From JANQLU01 sp964434955 (lineage in GTDB: Bacteria; Planctomycetota; Planctomycetia; Pirellulales; Pirellulaceae), in assembly GCA_964434955.1 (NCBI GenBank), contig CAYSXI010000092.1, forward strand, positions 1 through 19,267: DNA of 19,267 bases, written 5' to 3'. A model generated the notes under the pieces. It was not told where the DNA came from. It ran no database searches and saw only the letters and a list, made by a program, of their open reading frames with translations. The position numbers were made by a program, and so were the translations under genes. This document shows, piece by piece, positions 1 to 7,773 of this stretch (within the stretch, counting starts at the first letter, position 1; each line of letters opens with the position of its first letter).

Positions 1-349
1 GTAGCAGCTTCTTGGGTTGAAAAAAATACAATTCAGGAAATGCCAGACCATCATGATTATTTGAGCTCAGGGCTTCTACATCATTTTTTAGGTCGTAAGC
101 CAGGTAACCAAACATCCAATCCCGGGTATGACTCTGATATTCATGCAATTGTTCAAAGGCTTGATGGCTATCGGTTTTGATGGCAGTGAGCCCATCTACA
201 GCCAATACCGCTTGAATTTTGCTGTGATTTTGATGATAGGTGTTGGAATCCAGCCAGGCAACTTCTTCATACTGTTGGGCCCAACCGAGCAGTTGTTTTT
301 TTAATTCTTCGGAAAGAACTTTCGAAAAGCGCCGAGTCGTTCGATTCAA
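1..349 (-). CDS. pabB: Aminodeoxychorismate/anthranilate synthase component I (PabB-like), 5' part only
   Basis: Partial gene running off the left edge; 116 codons are visible. The family aminates chorismate to 4-amino-4-deoxychorismate for folate, using a glutaminase partner. The visible part is the N-terminal, non-catalytic region. It carries WLDSN (residues 32-36), DWMFGYLAYDLKND (77-90) and LSSNNHDGLAFPELYFFQP (94-112), a signature I know from Bacteroidota PabB proteins. The start must be TTG at 349-347: the codon just before it in frame is the TAA stop of the upstream acyltransferase gene, and the first in-frame ATG is about 79 codons in. Stop and start therefore abut with no gap, which suggests termination-reinitiation; no Shine-Dalgarno is evident. 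Base composition is about 43% G+C with many TTA, CAA and CAT codons, unlike the neighbours. PabB versus TrpE cannot be fully settled without the catalytic domain. Confidence 0.75.
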   Translation of the reverse strand, partial: MNRTTRRFSKVLSEELKKQLLGWAQQYEEVAWLDSNTYHQNHSKIQAVLAVDGLTAIKTDSHQAFEQLHEYQSHTRDWMFGYLAYDLKNDVEALSSNNHDGLAFPELYFFQPKKLL

Positions 350-1339
350 TTAAAGGGATTTTTCAAATTGATGGAGCAAATCTTGAAGTGATGCGGCGGC
401 CTCCGTATCTACAATGCGCCCCTGTTCCGTGGAAAAGCTTTCTGAAAACTTTGGAAGGGAAAAGGTCATCAAATGGCCAGGCGAATAATCGGAATACGTT
501 TCGTCGTACCCGACCTTGTGGGAATAGTAGGTACGCTGATTCAAGTAACCGTATTCGTATGCGACTAATTTTCCATCTAACCGCAGTTCGGAAATGGCGA
601 ATGAATTGGATCGCGAAAGCGCAATCGCCTGGTGCCCGTAAAACTGAAAACATCCGGCGTTGGCGTGAACAGATGTTCCCGATTTTCCCTTCCAACCTCG
701 ATGTTCCAGGTCGAAGATTTCTTTCAGTCGTGACTCCAGTTCACCGGCGTTGAGGTGACGCTCAAACCGGAATTCCAGGTCGCCTCGCGAACCAAGTTTC
801 TTGAGGCGTGAGCGGATTTTTTTGCGGTGCCCTTTGGATGTCCTTGCGAAATAGGATTCAAAGTCCGTATCGGTTTCGATGAGACCAACATGGTATTGAG
901 GAAAAATCCGGCGACTGGCATTTGGGATCTGTTTCAACAAGGCCGACCAGTTAGGGCCTTGTTCATTGATCCAATCGAGCCAAAGTAAATCGATTCCTAG
1001 GTCGTTGAATCCTTTGAGCAGGGTTTGGACCCCGTTCGATTCAAAACCCGGAAGCAACATCAAGTCGGCGCAACTGGCCCAGGGGTTCTGCAGCAGCTTG
1101 GCAATTCGAAGCGGTCCTTTTCGTTCAACCAAAAACCCCAGAGCGGCGACGATTTCTGAGCTGCGGTTTTCTACCATGGCGACCTGCCAAGGCTGTTCGT
1201 TAGCGAACGTGTTAATGAAGTAACAAAGTGGCTCCGAACGTTTGGCGGGTGAGCCGACCGAAGCCTGCGCGTGCAATCGATTCCACTCGAGAGCCCGTTG
1301 GCGAAGACCTTCCAGATTGTGGATCGTTTTGAATTGCAT
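350..1339 (-). CDS. BioF2/CelD-like GNAT acyltransferase (329 aa)
   Basis: Probable soluble acyl-CoA-dependent acyltransferase of the acetyltransferase-6 (BioF2-like, CelD/BcsL) group, whose members often sit in exopolysaccharide or envelope-modification clusters. The second half shows the usual layout: a basic helix SKGHRKKIRSRLKK (168-181), then FDLEHRGWKG (209-218), and a core with ELRLDGKLVAYEYGY (251-265), YYSHKVGYDETYSDYSPGHL (271-290). The first ~150 residues would be the degenerate first GNAT fold. The ATG at 1339 lies 4 nt after the upstream gene's TGA, so the two are co-transcribed and probably translationally coupled. The stop TAA abuts the TTG start of the pabB-like gene. It is only distantly similar to the acyltransferase upstream of it, so this is not a recent duplication. 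The acyl donor and acceptor cannot be read from sequence. Confidence 0.75.
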   Translation of the reverse strand: MQFKTIHNLEGLRQRALEWNRLHAQASVGSPAKRSEPLCYFINTFANEQPWQVAMVENRSSEIVAALGFLVERKGPLRIAKLLQNPWASCADLMLLPGFESNGVQTLLKGFNDLGIDLLWLDWINEQGPNWSALLKQIPNASRRIFPQYHVGLIETDTDFESYFARTSKGHRKKIRSRLKKLGSRGDLEFRFERHLNAGELESRLKEIFDLEHRGWKGKSGTSVHANAGCFQFYGHQAIALSRSNSFAISELRLDGKLVAYEYGYLNQRTYYSHKVGYDETYSDYSPGHLMTFSLPKFSESFSTEQGRIVDTEAAASLQDLLHQFEKSL

Positions 1340-1343
1340 CGAA

Positions 1344-2450
1344 TCATACCTGGGACGGAGATATCAATGAAGCTGGAAGCCAGTTTTTGATCGCCCGGCC
1401 GGTTTCCCAAAGTGAGTGACGAATGCGACTTTGAAGTCGTTTCGAGATAATATTTACTTTCTCGAGGGCGATTCTTTCGGTGTTCCAGTTTGCCTTGTAA
1501 GGCTCATCACCGCGAAGGAAATCAAATGATTCGTGTCCAAGTTTCATCGCGTGTTGAATGGCAAGCCGGCCAAGAAGGTGGCCCGGTTCAAGTTCTTTTC
1601 GTTTTGGGTCGTGCCCGGTTTGGTACATGTAAGTACGGTTGCCACCGGTGAGGAGAAGCACGGATGCAAACATCTCGTTATGGTACTTGGCGCCGATCAG
1701 GTGGGCCTGCCGGTCGGCAATCATTTTTCCGATGGCCTTTCGCAGAAACGTTTCGAACTGCGCGTCGGCAAAACATCCGGGTTGGCCAAGCACCTGCCGT
1801 CGCAGTTGATGAAGCCGAACAAATTCTCCCCAAACGCCAGGTAGGGACTGCTCAGAATCGCATTTGACGACCGAGACCTCCGGGAGTTGCTCGTTCTTGC
1901 CCGCCTTGCGGACTTTCCGACGAAATGATTTTTTGATTTCTGATTCGAACACATTCCAGGGCTTGTCGATTTTGGTTACCCAACACCCTTCGATGGGTTG
2001 GCGCGTCGCCTTGTAGCCTTGGTTTTCCAGTTCGGCGATCAACGCCTGGAATATCGGGCAATCGGCGGCGACGCCTTCAAATTCGAGAAAGTCAATTTTT
2101 TGCTGCGGGTCGTTCAATTGTTCCTGGATCCAATGGCAGAACGTCGGAATCACAATATCTTCACTGCCCGGGTGAACCAAAGGAGAAACGTAGTCCGCAC
2201 AAGCCCGTCCGCTCGAGGCAAACGCCAGGCTTCGACCTTGAGCCGTTGTACGCAGAATCAACGGCAACAAGCCATGCCAGGTTCCGGCTTCTTCGATGGC
2301 GACAACCCGATTGATGTCGCTGTCCCCAAAGACTTCGTACCAACTGGACATCCAATTCCAGTTGCAGAACGGATGGCTAACGGCGAGCGCATCCCATTTT
2401 CGTCGGGACTCGTCGATTTGCTTCTGATGAGTGAGGACAACTAACTTCAC
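1344..2450 (-). CDS. BioF2/CelD-like GNAT acyltransferase (368 aa, GTG start)
   Basis: Second member of the BioF2/CelD-like acetyltransferase group. Features seen: HPFCNWNWMSSWYEVFG (26-42) near the N-terminus, the basic helix KKSFRRKVRKAGK (173-185), FVRLHQLRRQ (210-219), and the conserved C-terminal run GHLLGRLAIQHAMKLG (290-305) then FDFLRGDEPYKANW (309-322). The open frame extends back to 2684, but that extension lies inside the upstream acyltransferase-3 gene. GTG at 2450 is preferred: it follows that gene's stop (2468-2470), has GGAG seven bases upstream, and gives a normal family length. It is the middle gene of a minus-strand operon with gaps of 17 and 4 nt. Probable role: acyl transfer to a sugar or other envelope precursor, inferred from family and neighbours. 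Substrate unknown. Confidence 0.78.
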   Translation of the reverse strand: MKLVVLTHQKQIDESRRKWDALAVSHPFCNWNWMSSWYEVFGDSDINRVVAIEEAGTWHGLLPLILRTTAQGRSLAFASSGRACADYVSPLVHPGSEDIVIPTFCHWIQEQLNDPQQKIDFLEFEGVAADCPIFQALIAELENQGYKATRQPIEGCWVTKIDKPWNVFESEIKKSFRRKVRKAGKNEQLPEVSVVKCDSEQSLPGVWGEFVRLHQLRRQVLGQPGCFADAQFETFLRKAIGKMIADRQAHLIGAKYHNEMFASVLLLTGGNRTYMYQTGHDPKRKELEPGHLLGRLAIQHAMKLGHESFDFLRGDEPYKANWNTERIALEKVNIISKRLQSRIRHSLWETGRAIKNWLPASLISPSQV

Positions 2451-2467
2451 AATGGACTCCAGTTGAA

Positions 2468-3643
2468 TTAGAACGCGGCAACGCGTTCGTTGAGTTTGGT
2501 TTGCAGCGAGTCGATCCAATGGACTTTTCTGATTCGAACCCAGCACCACCGCAATGCATTGGATATCGGACGCTCGATATAAAACGTCGCGACGGACGAG
2601 ACAATGATCATGGCAATCGTTGCCAGGATCATGCTCAACAGTGGACTCACACCGTTTTGATTCAGGTGGTAAATCAGTGTGCAACCGAGATTGTTGTGCA
2701 TTAGGTAAAGCGAATAGGAGATGGCGCTGACGTATACCAGCGGGCGAAACCGAAGTGGTGGGAATTTTCCAAAGGCGCTGAAACCAAGAAGGCCAATCAT
2801 CCCGACGGTAATCACCGGATTGTGACCGTGTTGATCAATGGCATGGAAAACGACGGCCGAGGCCACGATCCCCGTCGCGTTCAGCCAGACTTTGCCGCGC
2901 TTGTTTTTGATTTCGTTGATCAAGATTCCAATGGTGAACAGCGGAAGGAACTCCAGAATCATGATGCGGTTAAGAAATGCCAGATTGTTGCCCCATGCGG
3001 AATGGGCGACGGTCGGCATCATTTTGAGTGGTAGGCAAACGGCCAAAGAAAGCAACAACACGAGTCCCACGGTTCGTACCGGCGTTCGCAGTTGGCCGCT
3101 GATGAACAGGAACAGAAGGACCGCGTAGAACAAAATCTCGACTTGGAGCGTCCAGGTAACAGGCTCGATGCAGGAGTAGCCAAACAAGTTGGGCATCACC
3201 GTCATATTTGCCGCAAATTGATGGGGTGTGACGTGCGAAGCGCTCAAGGGCAAGACCAGCAGGAGTGCAAGATTGACCAGCATCACCAGCCAGAAAGAGG
3301 GAAAGATGCGAATGAAACGACTTGCGAGGAATTCCCCCGGTTGCCGTTTCTTCATGAGAGTCATGGCGTTAACGAGGCCGCTCAACATGAAAAACAACTG
3401 GACACCGTACTTGCCCCACGCGAATTCAAAGCCGAGTGGCGAGGTGTATCCGTATTTGACGGAATACACGTGCGTGAAATGGAAAAGCAGCAAGTTGATC
3501 GCCGCCAGAGCTCGAAGCGAGTCAAGCTCAACAATGCGACGGGTTGTCGAACCAGGCGAGGCCGGGTTGGGCAGCATGGCTTGAGTTGTATCGCTTGGCT
3601 GACCGTTTTCCGAGGTGGGCGAAAGCGTTGATTCGTTCGGCAT
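2468..3643 (-). CDS. Membrane acyltransferase, acyltransferase-3 (OafA/WecH-like) family
   Basis: Polytopic inner-membrane O-acyltransferase of the kind that transfers acetyl or other acyl groups to surface polysaccharides or lipids. Family marks seen in the 391-residue product: ELDSLRALAAINLLLFHF (39-56) with the conserved His at 55, FFMLSGLVNAM (84-94), the arginine-rich SRFIRIFPSFWL (108-119), about ten hydrophobic segments in all, and SYSLYLMHN followed by a last membrane pair. The tail is basic and presumably cytoplasmic. The frame is open to 3919, but residues before MPNES have no membrane or domain character and are Cys/Trp/Phe-rich, like translated non-coding DNA. ATG at 3643 is my choice; ATG at 3679 is the alternative, and neither has a strong ribosome site. 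First gene of the four-gene minus-strand operon, so the promoter should lie in 3644-4495. Confidence 0.82.
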   Translation of the reverse strand: MPNESTLSPTSENGQPSDTTQAMLPNPASPGSTTRRIVELDSLRALAAINLLLFHFTHVYSVKYGYTSPLGFEFAWGKYGVQLFFMLSGLVNAMTLMKKRQPGEFLASRFIRIFPSFWLVMLVNLALLLVLPLSASHVTPHQFAANMTVMPNLFGYSCIEPVTWTLQVEILFYAVLLFLFISGQLRTPVRTVGLVLLLSLAVCLPLKMMPTVAHSAWGNNLAFLNRIMILEFLPLFTIGILINEIKNKRGKVWLNATGIVASAVVFHAIDQHGHNPVITVGMIGLLGFSAFGKFPPLRFRPLVYVSAISYSLYLMHNNLGCTLIYHLNQNGVSPLLSMILATIAMIIVSSVATFYIERPISNALRWCWVRIRKVHWIDSLQTKLNERVAAF

Positions 3644-4016
3644 ATTTGTGTTTTGGGATTGAAGTCGATGAACCGTCATGCCGAACAAATGCAAATTAGG
3701 TGCCGCAAAACGAATGTGGAATGGACGACATCGAACGCGGCATTGAGCGACGTTTTGTCGAAGTTGGTTTAGAAAAAGCAACCAGCCCCGAATTCGAACG
3801 TTGCAAAAATACATCATTCCGGGGAAAGGGTGCTGGCAGTTCCAACAAAAGTCGTTCCAGAAAACATAGCTCAGAGGTAGCCAACTCGTCGCAATTCCAC
3901 AAAAAACTTGGCTAAACAACGCAGCTTTTCAGCAGCCGATTGTTCTGCTTTCACCCAAAGAACTTTTCAGAGAAATGTCTATTGACCCAAAGTCCTGATT
4001 CCCATAATTTCTGCCC

Positions 4017-4039
4017 CGTCGAAGTTTGAAACTTTGACG
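4017..4039. repeat. Imperfect palindrome, possible operator or hairpin
   Basis: The arms CGTCGAAGTT and AACTTTGACG surround the three bases TGA, giving about 10 pairs with one G-T wobble. As DNA it is a near-palindrome suited to a dimeric regulator; as RNA it is a compact hairpin. There is no T-run on either side, so it is not a typical intrinsic terminator. It lies about 370 bases upstream of the acyltransferase operon start and about 460 upstream of the MATE gene. Confidence 0.45.
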
Positions 4040-4253
4040 AGCGAACAAAGGAATGTTCTGGCTGATGGCAAGTTTGCACCGGGCCGATAAATCGTGCCTG
4101 CGAACTGCGGCTGTCGAAGGGTGACACGGAAGTTGCCTGACCACGGTTGTAAATGCGATCGGACCAGTCAAGGAGGAGACCCAGGCACGGAAGCTTGTCA
4201 AACTCGTCCAATCGCTCTCGGATTTCCGCGGATCCTTAGCCCCCCTAGGACCC

Positions 4254-4294
4254 AAAGTTACCGGGAGCTTTTTTTATGCGCTGACGGTAACTTT
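4254..4294. repeat. Perfect 10-bp inverted repeat with 21-nt spacer
   Basis: AAAGTTACCG (4254-4263) and CGGTAACTTT (4285-4294) are exact reverse complements. The spacer holds a run of seven or eight T and an AGC/GCT pair that could extend the stem inwards. It lies about 200 bases before the MATE start. It could be a leader hairpin or a regulator-binding site; the T-run is inside the loop rather than after the stem, so intrinsic termination is not the natural reading. Confidence 0.45.
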
Positions 4295-4495
4295 CTCCTA
4301 TCGCCCCTTTCCCATCGCTGCCGACTTGGCAGTTTGAGACGCTGACGGTCTTCCCGGCCGTGAACCTTTCAGCGGAATAGCTGTCGTTTGATCAATTCGA
4401 CGCGAATTCTTTTCGCAATGCACATTTTCTTTATCCAAGCGACCTTGCCGTCTTCTTTGATGGGGCGCGGTTCATTAACCTAGGAAACATCTTTT

Positions 4496-5986
4496 ATGGG
4501 CGGAATTGCGCAGTTGGAAATCGACAACGAATCCGAGATAGAGCCGGAGTGTAGGGACCAGGAAACACCGGGCCTGAGTGGTTCCCGCAAGCGCGATGCG
4601 GAGTCTTGGTGGAGTCGTCCCTGTGGCGGTCGCGATGTCATTCGTTTGGCGTTGCCGTTGATGGTTTCGACGTTTTCTTATTCGGTCATGCAGTTTTGCG
4701 ATCGAATGTTTCTTTCCTGGCACTCGCAGAGTAGCTTGGCCGCAGCCTTGCCGGCGGGAATCATGGCCTGGACATTTCTGGCATTCCCATTCGGGCTCGC
4801 GTTGTATACGAACGTTTTTGTCGCCCAGTATTTCGGTGCCGAACAAAAGAAAAAAATCGGCTCGGTTCTTTGGCACGGTCTGATCCTGGCGAGCATGTCG
4901 ATACCGCTGTTTGCATTTTCCGCAATCGCACCCAAGCTTGTTTTCCAATGGGCCGGGCATGAAGCCGGGTTAATCGCCAACGAAGCCGTCTACTTCCGCT
5001 ACATGGCAATTGGGTCAATTGGCAATATCTTTGGGGCAGTCCTGACTTCGTTTTTTATTGGACAAGGGCGCACGTTGGTGGTGATGGCCATCGATGTTGC
5101 CGCGGCAGGTCTGAACATCTTGCTCGACTTTTTGCTGATCTTTGGCTTTGCGATCGGAACGTTCAGTCTCGAACCAATGGGAATCATGGGGGCCGCGATT
5201 GCAACTTCGATTGCACTTTGGTTCAAGGCGGCCGTGGCGTTCTTGCTTGTGATGCGAAAGAAAAACCGCGAGACGTTTGGCCTGTTCGACAAGTTTCATT
5301 TTCAATGGAGTCTTGTCTGGCGAATGTTGCGTTTCGGTTCCTCGAACGGAATTCAGTTCCTTGTTGAGTGCATCGGAATTGCGGCGTTCGGTTTGATGAT
5401 CGGAAGGCTGGGAGAAACCCAAGCGGCTGCTTCGACCATCGCGATCAATATCAACATGTTGGTCTTTGTCCCGATTTTCGGATTAAGCATGGCCGTTTCA
5501 ACGATGGTCGGTCAGCAGATCGGCAAAGGCCGTCCCGAGCTGGCCGCACGGGCGACCTGGACTTCGTTGCAAGTCGCCGTGACCTATACGTTTCTGTTCG
5601 GGATGAGCTACTTGCTGCTTCCGAAGATCTACATGCTTGGATTCGAATCCGGGAAAACGGATTTTGAAGCAACGGCGCAGCTAGTCCGTGGACTCCTGGT
5701 ATTTGTCGCCGCCTACTGCATTTTTGATTCAATCCAGATCATTTTTGTCGGCGCCATCAAAGGCGCCGGTGATACCATGTTCGTCATTCTGACAACGATC
5801 GTATGTTCGACACTTTTTGTGGTCGCTGGATTCGTAGGTCAATACATCGTTGGTTCCACCAATGGACAGCTTTATTGGTGGTGGGCGACGTTGACCGGCT
5901 GGATTGTGCTTTTATGCATCGTTTTTGGCAGCCGATTTCTGCAGGGCAAGTGGAAAAGCATGAAAGTCATCGAGCATACGCTTTGA
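4496..5986 (+). CDS. MATE family efflux transporter
   Basis: A 496-residue polytopic transporter of the MATE (multidrug and toxin extrusion) family, which exports cationic or other small molecules in exchange for Na+ or H+. About twelve hydrophobic segments follow a ~45-residue polar N-terminus with acidic and arginine-rich stretches. Family-like features are the pseudo-symmetric halves: VIRLALPLMVSTFSYSVMQF opens the first, and FGSSNGIQFLVECIGIAAFG opens the second. Others are MGIMGAAIATSIALW in the first half and FVGAIKGAGDTMFVILTTI near the C-terminus. Length is slightly above the family's usual ~450, because of the N-terminal tail. The ATG at 4496 has AGGAAA about ten bases upstream. It stands alone: the next gene is on the opposite strand, and a hairpin at 6058-6091 lies between them. 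Substrate unknown. Confidence 0.88.
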   Translation: MGGIAQLEIDNESEIEPECRDQETPGLSGSRKRDAESWWSRPCGGRDVIRLALPLMVSTFSYSVMQFCDRMFLSWHSQSSLAAALPAGIMAWTFLAFPFGLALYTNVFVAQYFGAEQKKKIGSVLWHGLILASMSIPLFAFSAIAPKLVFQWAGHEAGLIANEAVYFRYMAIGSIGNIFGAVLTSFFIGQGRTLVVMAIDVAAAGLNILLDFLLIFGFAIGTFSLEPMGIMGAAIATSIALWFKAAVAFLLVMRKKNRETFGLFDKFHFQWSLVWRMLRFGSSNGIQFLVECIGIAAFGLMIGRLGETQAAASTIAININMLVFVPIFGLSMAVSTMVGQQIGKGRPELAARATWTSLQVAVTYTFLFGMSYLLLPKIYMLGFESGKTDFEATAQLVRGLLVFVAAYCIFDSIQIIFVGAIKGAGDTMFVILTTIVCSTLFVVAGFVGQYIVGSTNGQLYWWWATLTGWIVLLCIVFGSRFLQGKWKSMKVIEHTL

Positions 5987-6057
5987 CGAACATTCGGAAC
6001 GCCTCGAATGCAGTCGGAGATTGGGATAGCCGCACGAGAACGAAGGCCAAAAATCTC

Positions 6058-6091
6058 AAACCAATATTGGGAACTAACTCAATATTGGTTT
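6058..6091. terminator. Perfect 12-bp hairpin at the MATE / DUF1501 junction
   Basis: AAACCAATATTG (6058-6069) and CAATATTGGTTT (6080-6091) are exact inverted copies around a 10-nt loop. On the minus strand the stem is followed by GAGATTTTTGG, so it can end the DUF1501 transcript. On the plus strand the trailing T-run is poor. The DUF1501 stop codon (6074-6076) lies in the loop and the right-hand arm encodes its residues K-P-I-L, so the terminator is built into the coding end. Confidence 0.6.
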
Positions 6092-7558
6092 GATGACTTT
6101 CCCATGGACATCGGTTAGCCGGAATCGTCGGCCCTGATAGCGATAGGTCAACTGTTCGTGATCGATGCCGAGCAAATGCAGAATCGTTGCATGAAAATCA
6201 TGAACGTGCACAGCGTCCGATGCGATGTTGTAGCAATAGTCATCGGTTTCGCCATAAGACGTGCCGGCTTTTACGCCGCCGCCTGCCATCCAAACTGTAA
6301 AGCACCGTGGGTGGTGGTCTCGACCGAAATTGTTCTTGTTGAGTTTTCCCTGGCAATAATTGGTCCGCCCAAATTCGCCGCCCCACACGACCAAGGTGTC
6401 GTCCAGCAGGCCACGTCGCTTCAAGTCTTTGATGAGGGCCGCCGTGGGTTGGTCCGTCTCTCGACATTGAGTTCGAATGCCGCCCATCAAATTGCCATGT
6501 TGATCCCAGCCAGGATGATAGAGCTGGACGAAACGAACTCCTTTTTCGACTAGCCGTCGCGCCAGCAGGCAATTGGCTGCGTACGAACCTGGCTTTTGAA
6601 CATCGGGCCCGTATTCTTCGACGACGTGTTTGGGTTCGTTGGAAAAATTGGTCACGTCCGGAATGGACGTTTGCATTTTGAAGGCCATCTCGTATTGGGC
6701 GATGCGGGTTTCCAAATCGGCATCGGAACGATCGGCGATTTTCTGTTGGTGAAGCTCATTGAGCGCGTCCAGCATCATCCGGCGCGAATTTCGATCGAGG
6801 CCTTTGGGGTTGTTTAAATAAAGGATGGGGTCGGGGCCGCTGCGGAATCGAATCCCCTGATGTTTCCCCGGCAAAAATCCATTGCCCCATAGACGGGCGA
6901 ACAGTGGTTGGCCGCCCTTGTTTTTTGTGACCAGGACAACAAAGGCGGGGAGTTCTTCATTCTCGGCACCGAGGCCATAGTTCAACCAGGCTCCCATGCT
7001 GGGGCGTCCCGGAAATTGCGAACCGGTTTGCAGCATGGTGACCGCGGGACCATGATTGATCGCCGGCGTATGCATCGATTTAATGAAGCAGCAATTGTCG
7101 ACGATCGAAGAAGTGTGCGGCAGCAACTCACTGACGGTTGCTCCCGATTCACCCCTTTTGGCAAACTTGAAGGGCGTTCCGACCAGTGGAAGGCTGGACT
7201 GGTTGCCACTCATTCCCGTCAGTCGCTGCCCTTTTCTCACCGAATCAGGTAGTTGCTTGCCATGCAGTTTGTTGAGCAAGGGCTTGTGGTCAAACAAGTC
7301 CATTTGTGACGGCCCGCCACTCTGAAATAGGTAAATGACCCGCTTCGCCTTGGGGGCATGTGTTTGGGATGGATGAATCGATCGCTGTTCGGAGGTGCCG
7401 GACAATCCGCTCGCCGCGGAGTCCCGGCTCAACAAATGTCCAAGTGCGACCGAACCCAGTCCCATCCCAAATCCGTTCAATAGTTGGCGGCGGCTGAGAC
7501 CGATGGGAGAGTCGAATCCGGTGCAGGCTTGATTGCTCGGTTGATTTTGCGATTTCAT
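6074..7558 (-). CDS. DUF1501 family protein, Tat-exported (alkaline-phosphatase-fold/sulfatase-like)
   Basis: A 494-residue DUF1501 protein, a family very abundant in Planctomycetota and Verrucomicrobiota and structurally related to alkaline phosphatases and sulfatases; the substrate is not established. The N-terminus has a twin-arginine motif LSRRQLLNGFG (21-31) followed by a small hydrophobic segment, so export by Tat is expected. Metal-site-like motifs are FQSGGPSQMDLFDHKP (78-93), HGPAVTMLQTG in the middle, and VVWGGEFGRT, GRDHHP and DFHATILHLLG toward the C-terminus. ATG at 7558 is used; the ribosome site is weak. Such genes usually follow a DUF1549/DUF1553 haem-protein gene, but here the upstream neighbour is a divergent NfeD gene, so this copy is solitary. 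Stop codon overlaps a hairpin. Confidence 0.88.
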   Translation of the reverse strand: MKSQNQPSNQACTGFDSPIGLSRRQLLNGFGMGLGSVALGHLLSRDSAASGLSGTSEQRSIHPSQTHAPKAKRVIYLFQSGGPSQMDLFDHKPLLNKLHGKQLPDSVRKGQRLTGMSGNQSSLPLVGTPFKFAKRGESGATVSELLPHTSSIVDNCCFIKSMHTPAINHGPAVTMLQTGSQFPGRPSMGAWLNYGLGAENEELPAFVVLVTKNKGGQPLFARLWGNGFLPGKHQGIRFRSGPDPILYLNNPKGLDRNSRRMMLDALNELHQQKIADRSDADLETRIAQYEMAFKMQTSIPDVTNFSNEPKHVVEEYGPDVQKPGSYAANCLLARRLVEKGVRFVQLYHPGWDQHGNLMGGIRTQCRETDQPTAALIKDLKRRGLLDDTLVVWGGEFGRTNYCQGKLNKNNFGRDHHPRCFTVWMAGGGVKAGTSYGETDDYCYNIASDAVHVHDFHATILHLLGIDHEQLTYRYQGRRFRLTDVHGKVIKPILS

Positions 7559-7773
7559 TCTGGAGTCCGTTGCATCCCGCGGGTGGTATCGATCTACAAT
7601 TTAGCAAAATGTGTTGCGCCGTTGATACTTGCACCTGGCGTTTCAATACATATTATTGACTAGGCGTTGTCGGCGATTTTTTTTGTTGCCAAATTTGAAC
7701 AAATGGCTGAAAAAAATCGTCGTGACAAGTATTCGGAATGAGGCGGTGAGAATCGCAACCCCTTGGACGGCCC

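Larger units (their letters stand above)
3644..4495. other. Divergent intergenic region with several inverted repeats
   Basis: About 850 bases between the divergent acyltransferase-3 operon and the MATE gene. Open frames here on both strands are rich in Arg, Ser, Cys and Pro and show no domain, so I do not call genes. Visible structure: an imperfect 23-base palindrome (4017-4039), a perfect 10-bp inverted repeat with a 21-nt spacer (4254-4294), a 5-bp hairpin CTGCC/GGCAG (4318-4332), and the direct repeat CGCTGACGGT at 4279-4288 and 4340-4349. Promoters for both flanking genes must lie here, but none is convincing by eye. A small RNA or structured leader for the MATE gene is possible. Confidence 0.5.

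Noticed and set aside
2451..2684. N-terminal extension of the first BioF2-like gene
   Set aside because: Overlaps the upstream acyltransferase-3 gene; GTG at 2450 has a good ribosome site and gives normal family length.
3092..3631. 179-codon plus-strand frame
   Set aside because: Entirely antisense to the well-supported acyltransferase-3 gene; composition is typical of a shadow frame.
3644..3919. N-terminal extension of the acyltransferase-3 gene
   Set aside because: About 90 residues rich in Cys, Trp and Phe with no family match; the conserved domain begins about 40 residues after the chosen ATG.
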